From NCBI GenBank assembly GCA_050084515.1, contig CM114274.1, positions 30,690,001-30,754,000 of the forward strand: DNA of 64,000 nucleotides. Direction: 5' to 3'. Source of the DNA: Blasia pusilla (lineage: Eukaryota > Marchantiophyta > Marchantiopsida > Blasiales). The translations under genes were made by a program, and so were the position numbers. The notes beneath the pieces were generated by a model. It saw only the letters and a list, made by a program, of their open reading frames with translations. It searched no databases and was not told the DNA's origin. How positions within the stretch are numbered: the stretch's first letter is position 1; every line of letters begins with the position of its first letter. This document shows positions 35,789 through 45,770 of this stretch, piece after piece.

Positions 35789-36989
35789 TGTGATACCCAC
35801 AATTTTGTAATGTTGAAGAATATATCTTTTTATTCAACGAAGACTCTTGTATATTATGATTTGATTATGATTATTTATTATTATGAAGAAGAATAAGTGA
35901 ATCACCAAGCTCCGAAGACAAGGCAAAGAGATGAAGATCAAGGATTGGCCTTAGAGGAGAATCAAAAGCTGTAAAGAAGTATAAAAGATCAACGCGAAGC
36001 TCAGTGAAGCTCAGTGAAGCTCAACGAAGCTCTATATACGAAGTACTTTGCTCTTGAGCGAAGCACGAAGCACGAAGCTCTATATACGAAGTACTTCGCT
36101 CTTGAGCGAAGCACGAAGCACGAAGCACGAAGAAGAAGGAAGAACTTCGTCCTCCGGAAATTTAGCGCAGCGAAGCTTAGCATGATTGTGATTCGAACCG
36201 ACACATAGTTAGAACAATTAGACTAGGAAAGGGCGCGACCCTTTGTATCAAATTAGTAGTTAGAATAGTTTTGTACTGCGGATTCATAGGGATCGTAGGA
36301 AAAGCTAAGAGAACCATAGATCTAGGTAGTTACAGATATTGAAGAGACACCAACTTCATCAAGAACGCTTCGGATCATAGAAACGATCCTACTCTCGAGA
36401 ATATTTAAGAAACGGGACAGAAGCGATTATTATCATTCGCTCATGACGTCCTTATGTTGTAGGAATGGTCCGAGCAAGAGAGTTGAACCCTCTCGAGCTT
36501 GTAGATACTTTGAAGTCTTCCAATTCTTGATGGAGTAGTAAAGCATTCATTCATTCATTCGATGTGCGATGCTTATGTCGAATATTCTTTTTGGGTCTGC
36601 CGAGTGAAGAGTGAATCAGGCAAACCTTTCTCATCAATGGAATAATCAATATAAAGTTGTATGAAATCTGTTTTGAGAGTAACTGTTCGATGGATTGAGT
36701 TCAAAGTAGGAGAAGCCAGCTTTATTCTTGAGGTCTCTGTGAGGTTCCGAGATGTCAAGAGAACAAATTTCCTGAACGTCCTTTAAACTCCACTCGAGAG
36801 AATTGAAGAAGAAAACATAGGTACTAAAAAGGATCAGAAAATGTTAATGGAATATTACATTTGAATTACATAATCAATTACACTTTTACAACAGAATCAT
36901 CACTTTATACTCTCTTTTCATCCAACAATGATCCTCTTGGGGATTGAACTCTACAATTGACTGTAAATAAGAAACACTTAGATATTACA
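35789..36989 (+). repeat. 3' LTR of nested element
   Basis: Begins TGTGATACCC and ends GATATTACA. Contains two clean copies of a roughly 40-bp unit with CTCTATATACGAAGTACTT and TTGAGCGAAGCACGAAG near 36028-36125, inside a run of GAAGC-type triplet-like repeats. Confidence 0.95.
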
Positions 36990-36994
36990 ATAGA

Positions 36995-38308
36995 CCTGGG
37001 ATGCTCAACCAGAATGTAGATGGTTTGAGCCGTAAGCCATGCCTGAGTCAGCGAGATGCGACTGGAGCTCGTTGGCATGGTGAGAGTGATGAGGAGTTGG
37101 TGCGAGGATGGCATGCATCAGCCTATTTGGGCTTGTTGGCTATGGAGAGCCAGATTGCGAAGACTTCGATGGCGAGGTCTGATGGAGAGTCCTTAGATCC
37201 AGAGGCCGGTGAGGAGACGACACGTGGCCGAGACATTCACGAGGATGGAGTGGTCTTGGAGTACCTGCTTATTGGTAGCGTTGTGAGCACAGTGGGTTCT
37301 AGAGAGCAGGATTGGATCCGACAACGAGCCAAACAATTCTGGTGGGAGGGCACACATATGTTGCGAGTGTGGGAGGATGATAGAGTGCCTGTAGTGCCTC
37401 ATCCTTCGCATAGAGCACGTTTGGTGCGTCATACCCACGAGGAGCTGGGTCACTCTTGAGTGAAGCGGACGTACAAATTGCTCCTGATTGAGTATTGGTG
37501 GCGAGGCATGCAGACTGACGTTCAAAAATTTGTTGCCAAATGCATGGTGTGTGATCTAGTCCGAGCATTGTTCAATCCTCCAACTCCACAGTTGCATCCA
37601 CTTTTGATCATGGGTTTAGGTTATAGATGGAGTTTGGATTTTGCAAGACCTTTTCCTTTGACGGAGTGCCATAATCGTTATGTGTTGGTGATGGTCGAGC
37701 ACTTCTCGAAGTGGGTAGAGTTGGTTGCATTGCCTGACAAAGCAAGTGAGGGAGTTGCATATGCCTTCCTAGATCGAATGTTGAGTCATTACGGCGCACC
37801 AGCTGAGGTGTTGACAGACCACGGTATAGAGTTCCACGGGGAGTTTCAAGCCTTGTGTGATCAGACACTCATCGACCACCGCATTACTTCGCAAGATCAT
37901 CCTGAGGCGGATGGACTAGCGGAGCGGGTTGTGCAAACGGTGAAGAGAGGACTACGCAAGTATGGCTTGCAGAGAGGTCACCTAGGAGATTGGGACCTTC
38001 AGTTGCCGTGGTTGGCGATGGGATACAGATTCAGGAGGCAAGCATCCTTAGCGTCTTTCTCACCGTACTTATTGCTTTATGGCCGAGAGCTAGATTTACC
38101 AATGGCCATTTGTCGAGATACTGGTGAGGTGTTGAATCTTGATGACCCTGATGTATGGATGCGAGCATGTTCTGAGAGGGCTGAGTTGTTTTGGAGAGTG
38201 ATGCCCATGGCGTTTGAGAACTTGGCAATTGCGCAACATCGGGATACGTTGAGGTATGCGACTATTCGAGGAGGTGGTTATCGACCTACTATCCAGAGGT
38301 TTCATTAG
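36995..38308 (+). pseudogene. Gypsy integrase: H2C2 zinc-binding and rve core
   Basis: The frame resumes as PGMLNQNVDGLSRKPC, the end of RNase H. The integrase zinc-binding motif is at about 37430-37560 (HTHEELGHS, then a TGA, then KCMVCDLV). The catalytic core follows: WSLDFARPF (first Asp), VLTDHGIEFHGEF (second Asp), DGLAERVVQTVKRGL (Glu), and ALPWLAMGYR-like text. The D,D-35-E residues all appear retained in one 282-residue open block (37460-38308). Only the TGA at 37456 and the terminal TAG break it. It would insert the element cDNA into chromosomes. Confidence 0.93.
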
Positions 38309-38673
38309 GGAGACTATGTCTACTTGCAGCAGATGGCACCCACGACGTTGGATGTTACTCCAGGGTGCACCATCTTGAGAGTGCGTGAGGTTTTGCCATC
38401 CATGTTCTCTTATTGGAGGGACGCGATGGTATGGTTTGGAAGGACCATGTGCGTAACTGTACGCCATGTCATCTTCCGGATATTGACGATACAGTTGATC
38501 TGAGCTTCGCAATAGTTCATGCAGGCTTGCGGTGTATGTTGTGTGGTTCCGCCCATGGTGTAGCCACTATACTAGTCTATGATGGGTGTTCGAGAGGATG
38601 GTATATGGCATGTTTGACGCCACCTCTCACTAGGGTTCCTCAAGGACGATTGATGGATCCCAAATGTACATAG
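38309..38673 (+). pseudogene. Integrase tail with C-terminal PHD-finger-like module
   Basis: Past a TAG at 38306 the sequence reads GDYVYLQQ, typical of a Gypsy GPY/F-type tail. An open block at 38413-38673 ends with LRCMLCGSAHGVATILVYDGC, GWYMACLTPPLT and MDPKC. This fits a C4HC3 PHD finger (C-x2-C, then DGC, GWH-x2-C, PL-x-VP, P-x-C). Three ligands are substituted: C3 is Tyr, the His is Tyr, C7 is Asp. PHD fingers read histone H3 tails, so an active version could steer integration as chromodomains do in chromoviruses. That role is inference. Confidence 0.72.
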
Positions 38674-38854
38674 AGTAGGTAGTTCTATATTATGATTTGT
38701 GTCTGTGGCATGGATGACAAGAAGGCGACTAACGATGGGGCCACATGAGCACCCGGCCTTCTTGCTCTTAGCGTCCGAGAGATGTATGTCTTGGTAGGTA
38801 GGGATAGATGGTTATCTGGAGTTAGAGAGATCTAACCACCAGCTAGGGGGGCGA

Positions 38855-39505
38855 TTGGAGATATTTTGGTACTTCTTGTCTCGTTGATGAGATGCCATGA
38901 GTTATCATGAGATCGTGCGTGTTTGTGTGTGTGTTCGGTGACAGCGATGTATGTTGTGTAGCGATGTGTATGAGCACGACAATTGTCACGTCTTTTAGGA
39001 TAGATCGGTGAGATCTAGTAGAGCACCTTTGTGATTAGTGGAGGACATGCTCAGTAGGTTGAGGATGACCTACTGAGGCCCCAGGAAACCTGAGAGAGTA
39101 GGTTTCCCCTTCGTTTTGGCTCATTTAGAGCCATATTGATGAACTTACTATTTTAGGTAAGTACCATTTTGAGTATATGATCAACTTTCTGTTTTTGGTA
39201 AGTGGCCTTTGACCTCCTACATTAGGTCAAGAGCCAAGGAGGTGACTTGGGAGCATAGGTTACCATGGAGAGAGCTTGGGAGAGGGGAGGGGTATACCTC
39301 AAGGAGAGAGAGCTTGAGAGCTCATTTTCTCTTTGTTAAACCTCTTGGCATGAGGCGGCGGAGCTATGGTCTTACCTGCCTTCTGTGTGTAACCCAAGCC
39401 TCTCATTAGGAGAGTGGGTTTGGTTTGACATTGAGAGACACATGTGAAAGTGCACACATGTGAGAACTATAGTGTTGTGTGTGAGAGAGATTTGATCTTA
39501 TTTTA
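38855..39505 (+). repeat. 3' LTR of the Gypsy element
   Basis: Starts TTGGAGATATT right after a purine-rich AGCTAGGGGGGCGA tract and ends CTTATTTTA. Length about 651 bp. The inferred start is supported by the second copy of the same 123-bp beginning at 39506. Confidence 0.8.
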
Positions 39506-39628
39506 TTGGAGATATTGTGGTACTTCTTCTCTCGTTGTTTTGATGCCATGAGTTAGCATGGGATCATGCGTGTTTGTGTGTGTGTTTGGTGACAACGATG
39601 TATGTTGTGTAGCGATATATATGCGCAC
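39506..39628 (+). repeat. Partial second LTR in tandem
   Basis: Repeats the first 123 bp of the LTR (38855-38977) directly after it, then breaks off after GCGCAC. Indicates an LTR-LTR junction or unequal recombination product. Confidence 0.8.
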
Positions 39629-40318
39629 AAAAATAGAATCCAAAAGTGAGCTTTCATTCTCCTAGTTGACAATGATCAAGCTAGGGGAGTCCACCTTCTA
39701 CCAAAGGTCCCATGAGCAGAGAACATCTAGAGTTTCCTAGTCATCTTTGTTTTTAAGGACTAGGTCTCCAAAATGTTTAGCAATGCAAAGCGGCAGAAGG
39801 AACGGAAGGAACGGATTGGGAAATACGGCACATGCACCTCGTAATGAGTATCTTAAGGTCTTGGAACTCAGCCTACCCCCATCTCCCACATGTTGAAGAT
39901 TTAACTATCATGTGCATAGAGTCTGATGCATGGAGAGGGATCACCAGACTTGGTGGATCCTGATCGACTAGAGAAAGATGTCATTCACAAGAACTCAACA
40001 ACAAACCTGCCGCCATTAACTCCCATGTGCATACCGAAGCACACTGTAGAACATGACCGCTAGAATGTGGGGGGCTTGTGATCATAGATTGGTACCAAAA
40101 TCTTGAAACATGAGAGACTTGGGTAGCGGAATCCAATGAAGTTCACTTTTATGGGGGTTAAGATCAATGACATAAGCAAAGATCTTCATGTCCAAGAAGC
40201 TCAGAATAATAAAGAAACTAGTCACGTATTTGAGACATGCTCAAGAATGATTGAATCGAGGTATGACAGATTAGCTTTATCTTGTTTTTTATGAGAATAT
40301 CTTCATTGGTCCTTGCAG
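39629..40318. other. Unrecognised CACTA interior sequence upstream of ARMC7 fragment
   Basis: No open frame with recognisable content. Could include intron or 5' sequence captured together with the ARMC7 exons. Confidence 0.4.
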
Positions 40319-41322
40319 GAATTGGTGACGAAATTTCAGCAAATAGTGAGTGAGGGTACTAGCCGCTTGCTCATGTCTCCAACTTTTTACTCGTGTGGTT
40401 TTAAGAGGACATTGGTTTGTGTATAGTGCATGAGGTGAAATCCAGAGGCTTGTCTTTTCATACACTGCCATGATCAAGAAGATTGTGGATGTACATTCAC
40501 TCTTTTGGTTACCTCTGAAGTTTCTGCCCAAAGTCATTGACGTTACTCTCAGTTTCACAGGAGTCTTGATGTTCATCATTTGAGAAGCTAAAGAGCAAAT
40601 TGTCGCTCATTTGGAAAACTTTGCCTTTGATCCCATGAACTATGAGTACTTTCAGAAGGTGTGACACTCTTATTCTCTTATGCAGAGTTTTCTTCCCCGT
40701 TATTGCATCATGTGAATCATGCTCCTTTCTATGGATGAACATTCAGGGCTTTTCCATGCTCACATGGTATTGCCTTGTTGAGTTTCATGAGTCTATCCTA
40801 CCTACATCAAAGAATGTGATCAAACATGGCATAGTTATTATCTATCTTTGTTGTTTTATTATCCCTTGTTATTGCCCTTGCTGCCATTTGTCAATTTGAT
40901 CCTACAAAGGTGCTTGTTTGCCACAATGCTCTCTCTGATGTATTGTTTGTTTGTCCATGGATTTTGTAGCTTCATGTGTTGGACCTCTTTCTGGACTGCT
41001 TAACGGAGGCAAGTGAGAAATTAGTGGAATTTGGTGAAGGTGGAATGTCAATTGTTGTCCTGGTGAGTGGAGACTACCGACTCATTTTGATCTGTCAGTG
41101 ATTGGGTTTGATGTCCACTTCTGTGACCATCATCTGATTCTCTATCTTATTAATACTCGAGACCTTATCGCTAGTAAGAGTGCTTTCATCTTCAAACAAA
41201 TTCTGTTTAGTGACATGAATAGCATTGGCATGTATGTAGATCCGGAAAATGTTGTGGTGTTTGTAAGCAATGGGGGCATAGCTTTGCTTATCTCCTGTGT
41301 GTCAAGCCTTGTGGACAATATG
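40319..41322 (+). pseudogene. ARMC7: Captured ARMC7-like gene fragment with introns
   Basis: Four exon-like pieces on the plus strand match Armadillo repeat-containing protein 7 in order. They are ELVTKFQQI (40319-40345), EAKEQIVAHLENFAFDPMNYEYFQK (40561-40658), LHVLDLFLDCLTEASEKLVEFGEGG (40970-41062) and DPENVVVFVSNGGIALLISCVSSL (about 41240-41322). Each is bordered by AG on the left and GT on the right (GTGAGT, GTGTGA, GTGAGT, GTATGA), so introns of about 215, 310 and 180 bp are retained. ARMC7 is a conserved small armadillo protein linked to the spliceosome. A TGA near 40585 and missing ends make this a pseudogene. It lies about 1.6 kb inside the CACTA 3' end, a transduplicated host gene. 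Confidence 0.85.
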
Positions 41323-42150
41323 GTATGAATAAGAATTTTGGATCTTAATGATCAGTTTCTGAGTGCATCAGTGAACACTACATTCTTTTGCCTTCTCTCG
41401 TTGGAAGTGTAATGGCATTTCATGAGTGGTAGTCCTTTCTCCTTAGCCAAGGAGCAGCGGGGATAGCTTTAGAGACGTATAATCTGAAGTATATCAATTC
41501 ATGATTAGATTCAAAATACTGGTGTTAATTTGCGATGATTGAAACCAGGTGAGTGGAGGTAAGCACGGAGAATAGGGAGAGAGTTGCTCATGAACTTGTA
41601 GGAACTGGAGAGCTTCAATTTCTCCGGTAGTGGTGTAGACCTTTGATCTCATTGGCGGTGACCCGCGAGTAGGATGTGGTTTGGTAAACATATCGTGCCA
41701 TGGCGGTTGAGTTGGGAGTTCCACTCCATCTCGTGTGACGGGAAGATTGTATCTAGGGATTGTGTCTTGAGATAAATGTTATCTATCAATCTTCAACTTC
41801 ACGCCCCTCAATAGTAGGTCTTGGGATACGATTTTTAATTAGTAGCGATTGGGTCTAGTTTAGATGATGGTAGTGTGCTAGGCATCTCTTGAAACCGTGC
41901 TAATTATGATGTAAGATCTTACTTTTAAGACACTCATATTCTATTCTTTTTGCATTTCATCCCCTTGTAGTAGAGTTGCCATGTTGCTGGTTGTGTACTT
42001 GCCCTTCTTCCAAATTATATAATATGCTTAGGTGTATGCTTTAGTGATGCAATTCAAAATAGAAATGGACATAAGGATTTCAATAATTTAGATCCAATTA
42101 CAAGTGAAAGATCTTTCAAAAGTCATACATAAACACATAAAAAACTCCAA
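41323..42150. other. CACTA interior, no recognised gene
   Basis: AT-rich sequence between the ARMC7 fragment and the subterminal repeats. No motif recognised. Confidence 0.4.
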
Positions 42151-42897
42151 AAATGAAATTTACATTCACTATCAATCCTATCAATATTATTGGTGCAACG
42201 AGCTTTCATTCCTACCTAGTCAATAGAAATGACCCTTTCAGTCATATTGTAATGACTATAGGACTAATTCGGTCGTGTCCGCAACTCCCACAGTCGTATT
42301 GTTATATCTACATCAATTGTAGAACCTTCTACTCTAGTCATGAGACACTACTCGACGAGTGATTAAACGTGACTATATGAGTACCTTACAGTATTGGAAA
42401 AAAATTGAAATGACTACACGAGTTGTTGACTACGACTGAATCCGGAAATTCAATGACTGGTGGAGATGTGACTATTACCGCCAAGTGGACCTTATCCATG
42501 GGGTATACCTGTCACATTATCAGTGGATATTGTGGACTTTGACATGACTAAACATGACTACAATAGTCATTGGTGGTAACTAGATAGATACCCTAGAGAT
42601 GACTATAGGAGTTGTCTTCCAAAGTCCACATCATCAATGACATGTCACACCAATTAGTCCACGTCATACGATAATGTGTCATTATTTCACGTCATCTAAG
42701 TGACATGTCAATCATGGCCTCATGACTACACCCTCTAGTCATATACAAACGTCCACCTAAGCCGACCATCCTAGTTAGCCTAGTCGCGAGACAAATATGA
42801 CTTGGATTTTGTGTCTAAAGTAGTTGTCACTCATTGTCAATCGTGGAATGTAAAGTATGACTCATATGAGTCATAAAACAAAGGATTTCTTCTAGTG
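42151..42897. repeat. CACTA 3' subterminal repeats and terminal inverted repeat
   Basis: Dense ATGACTA, GACTACA, TAGTCAT and CATATGAGTCAT motifs, ending ATTTCTTCTAGTG. The last about 500 bp read in reverse complement are clearly homologous to 53803 onward, including the run CATATGAGTCATA and ACTACTTTAGACACAAAA. Confidence 0.85.
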
Positions 42898-43375
42898 CAT
42901 ACCATCCGGAGATCTAGTAAATCAAAATTGACTTGGCTTTTGCAATCCATACCATTGATTTTTTGTCTTAGGCCCGATGAAACCTTTCACGTACTCCTTG
43001 AAGTCAGGAATGTCTTGAACCACTTGTGGTGCTGGATTCAGTGAGGTGGAGTTAAAAAATTGTGTCGCAAGATCTTTCAAGGCATATGCATTATGTCGCC
43101 GCAACGTTCCCAAGAATTTGCTAAACATAGCATCAATATCTTTGTGAGTGTGCCCGGGATGAGAAAATCCAAGTGAATCTCTTCGAATACCTCTCTGTGA
43201 ACAAGAAGGGTCAAATACGCCATGACATAAATATTTTTGTTATCTTTTCCAGAGTTGTCCATTTGTAGATTGAGAATCTTAGAAAGCTTCCTTGGTCCCT
43301 CTTTGGCAGACTCTGTGAGCCTATAGGCTGCACGGAGTAATCTATCAAGCTTTTCCCTCCCTTTTAAGAATCGAT
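42898..43375 (-). pseudogene. DUF7869 core segment, 5' of the CACTA insertion
   Basis: The minus strand reads LNLQMDNSGKDNKNIYVMAYLTLL, then VFEEIHLDFLI. After a 1-nt shift comes PGHTHKDIDAMFSKFLGTLRRHNAYALKDLATQFF, and it ends KNQWYGLQKPSQF before a TGA near the CACTA junction. QMDN-x-GK-x-NKN and GHTH-x-DID-x-MF are the hallmarks of DUF7869. Upstream residues (LDRLLRAAYRL) run to about 43375, where homology stops. The protein family is widespread in non-seed plants, with no known biochemical function. The conserved acidic and His residues hint at a nuclease- or transposase-like fold, which is speculation. Confidence 0.82.
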
Positions 43376-44460
43376 TGTGTAGTGGAGTAAGGTCGTGTCG
43401 CGACCCTCATAACCAAACAACACCAAATACGCGCCAAGCGAAACATCAGAACTCAAAGGAACTCACGCCGCGAGGTTTGCGCTTTGAAGAGGCGTTTGGA
43501 AGAGTCTCTTGGAAAAGTCTAAGAGACGAAACGCGGAACAGAGTTGTGCGTTTCATGCGTTAGTGGTCGCGACCAGGAAACCTAGACCAAACGCGAGCCG
43601 AGACTTGAGATGAGTTGAGTCTTGGAGGTTGGTTGCCAAAGAGGTGAGAACCAGTTTGGAACATGACTAGCGTTTGGGAGAATCTGACTGTGTTTAGGAC
43701 CATAACGTTGAGCTCCGAGATGCGTTCGGGACAAGTAAGGGCGCGTTGGAAAGCTGATCTTGAGACGCTTCCAACGCACCAAAGATCTCAGCAAACGCAT
43801 AAGTACAAGCTGAGATATTGGCCGAAAACGATTCAGAGAGCAATCGGGTTGAGGGCCAGTGGAGGGGCCCAGGTGTCTTTCCTAAATGTAGGGGGCCCCG
43901 GAGATCCCCAGAAGTACTAGTAAGGGGAGTACCTTCTCTGAGATGTCTCGAAACGAAACCCCACTTTGGGCGCCAAACGGCGTTTGAGGCACGGATGAAA
44001 CGGGAGTTTGGCGCGAAACCGAAACCCAAACCTGATCCAGGGAGTGGACTTTATACGCCACACTTGGATTCCAACCCGAATTCACTGTCGTGCGAGTCTT
44101 GGTGAGGAACTCATTGGATGTTCATCGGACGATTGGAACCGCTAGGCGCGAAACGCCGTTTCAGGTTCCTGAACCGACGAAAGAAAGTCTGTCCCAAGTC
44201 TTTCGAGACTTGCCCGTGTTGGAAACCATGAAACTAGGAAGGTTGAGCTTGAAGAGAGAGTCCGAGACAAGAACTCGGAAAGTAATCCCGCTGATTGATC
44301 AAGACCCGACTAACCAAAGTGCGTGTTTGGATGCAGATCAGCGTTGAGAGCGTGACCTACTGAACGCACGCGCTTCATAACAAACAAGATTAACGTTCAA
44401 GGAGAGTAGGCGCACGACAGGTCGGGCCCCTCCAAGAATTCTTGTATTTTACCGCGGGGG
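43376..44460. other. GC-richer insertion-like block within the DUF7869 relic
   Basis: Base composition changes sharply and motifs such as AAACGCG, GGCGCGAAAC and GAGACTTGAGATGAG recur. Short frames on both strands have no recognisable content. It separates two DUF7869 segments and may be an LTR or other non-coding insertion. No ends identified. Confidence 0.45.
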
Positions 44461-44516
44461 TTTTCCAAACTCTTAAACAACTTTGCCAATGATCCAATTA
44501 TCCAATTAGATCCCTG

Positions 44517-44593
44517 CTTGTAGACTCCTATGTCAAATTGAGCAATTGCATGGATCGTGTGCAATTGCTCAATTTGACATAGGAGTCTACAAG
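44517..44593. repeat. Perfect hairpin, 34-bp arms, 9-nt loop
   Basis: 44517-44550 and 44560-44593 are exact reverse complements. The arm begins CTTGTAGACTCCTATGTC and the loop is TGGATCGTG. This could be a tiny foldback element or small-RNA precursor. Confidence 0.9.
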
Positions 44594-44646
44594 AAGTTTT
44601 GGGTGTGGATTAAAAATGGGAATTAAGTCCTATTATGAGAATAGGG

Positions 44647-45662
44647 TCAAGATAGCCCTACAAACTTGCTAATTGTCACCTGCACCCTAAACCATTTTCT
44701 AGTATAATGGAGTGTTATTCCATAATATTTATCTATACAAGTAACTAGAAACAGTTGAGCCAAAGCCAAATCTTTGGTTTGTTGTCCCGCTCTTGGCAAA
44801 CCTGTTTTGAAACTATCCATTTTGTCGTGGATTAGGCAAACATCAGACTCGGGATGGCACAAGGATTCTGCTTGCCAAGTGTAATATAAACTCCTTTGAG
44901 ACCTTTTTAGGTCATCATGTTCGACTGCCCGTTCCTTAACAACAGCCTTCTCCTCGTTTGTCAATGCAATATTTCCCAGAAACTCCAGCATTGCATATGT
45001 CGCACATCGAGAAAAGTTATCAGCTGATTTGTGAATAGGAACATTGGAGATATATTGTTTTTTGATTTAACTAATAGTTGAATGTGAGACTCCCACTAAT
45101 CCCAATTTTCCTCCTTCCTTATTGACTACTTCTCGCATATACTTCCAGGAGAAAAATTGAGGCAACCGAATCAATTCCTCTCTTCTCCCGTCTGACATTG
45201 TTCTTTCCTTGTGGGACATCCGATCTCCAGTCTCCTAAATTATCGGCTTGATCATTTCCACCGCTTGCGCCGTCCTCTGGGATATGCAATTTCTTCCGAG
45301 GCTCCCATGCCCCATCTGTTTCTTGCCATTTTTGACATTTCTTACTTCATCCTCAAAGCTCGTTTTTCCAAGACCATGGATTTGTCGCGAACCTGGAAGG
45401 CACATCGTTCTACCTTCCAATTGCACAACCCTTTGTCCGTCAATGAAGTATATAAGACGAATGGACCATGGCGTGGAGTGATTCCCTTCTTTCCTGAAAG
45501 GATTTGTTCCAATACTTCTCTCTCGTTGAACAAACAACATCTCTCGGCATATATTGGCAACACAATTATCCGCAACAGTTTTTTGACGCCACTTGTGATA
45601 TATCTTCCTCTCTTAGCTTTTTGTTCATTTTGGTAGCTCTTGGTAGACATCGCTTTTAACAT
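44647..45662 (-). pseudogene. N-terminal part of the DUF7869-type gene
   Basis: Reading down the minus strand, the 45662-45235 region contains YAERCCLFNEREVLEQIL and VVQLEGRTMCLPG, then QIHGLGKTSFEDEVRNVKNGKKQMGHGSLG. The 44991-44740 region contains KRSQRSLYYTWQAESLCHPESDVCLIHDKMDSFKTGLPR. IHDKMD-x-x-KT-x-x-PR and IHG(L/I)GK upstream of a HTH-like basic block match the N-terminal half typical of DUF7869 proteins. The gene continues at 43375 after an unrelated block. Frames change several times, so it is a relic. Together the three segments give most of a roughly 700-residue protein. Confidence 0.68.
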
Positions 45663-45770
45663 TGATAAGTTTACATGTAAGCTCTCTTCCTCTTTCTTGT
45701 TATTGCTTCAAAGGACCCTCAAGACACGATTGAACACTCCAAGTAGCATATCCACAAGTCTCATCCATCT

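Larger units (their letters stand above)
30950..36989 (+). mobile_element. Nested non-autonomous LTR retrotransposon with ATAGA target duplication
   Basis: The ends are TGTGATACCC and GATATTACA, and a perfect 5-bp duplication ATAGA lies at 30945-30949 and 36990-36994. LTRs are about 1204 and 1201 bp. The 3.6-kb interior has a primer-binding-like TTGGCGCGTGCGGGGA, a gag-start-like region, a C-terminal integrase remnant and a coiled-coil ORF, but no protease, RT or RNase H. It therefore depends on another element for reverse transcription. It splits the Gypsy pol frame, so it is the younger of the two. Confidence 0.95.
23567..39505 (+). mobile_element. Ty3/Gypsy retrotransposon carrying a DNMT3-like methyltransferase and a PHD-like finger
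   Basis: Between LTR-related ends (23567-24036 and 38855-39505) the plus strand encodes gag, protease, cytosine-5 methyltransferase, RT, RNase H, integrase and a C-terminal Cys-rich PHD-like module. RT before integrase fixes it as Ty3/Gypsy. A second LTR element (30950-36989) is inserted in the RNase H/integrase junction. Without it the element is about 9.9 kb. Many in-frame stops look like CAG to TAG or CGA to TGA changes. The 5' LTR is truncated or rearranged and I found no primer-binding site or target duplication, so outer borders are approximate. Confidence 0.85.

Noticed and set aside
40319-41322. An intact resident ARMC7 gene
   Set aside because: First and last exons are missing, a TGA is in the second piece, and the fragment lies within CACTA borders.
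45211-45636. Plus-strand 141-residue protein
   Set aside because: It is the shadow of the minus-strand DUF7869 coding relic, which has the recognisable motifs.
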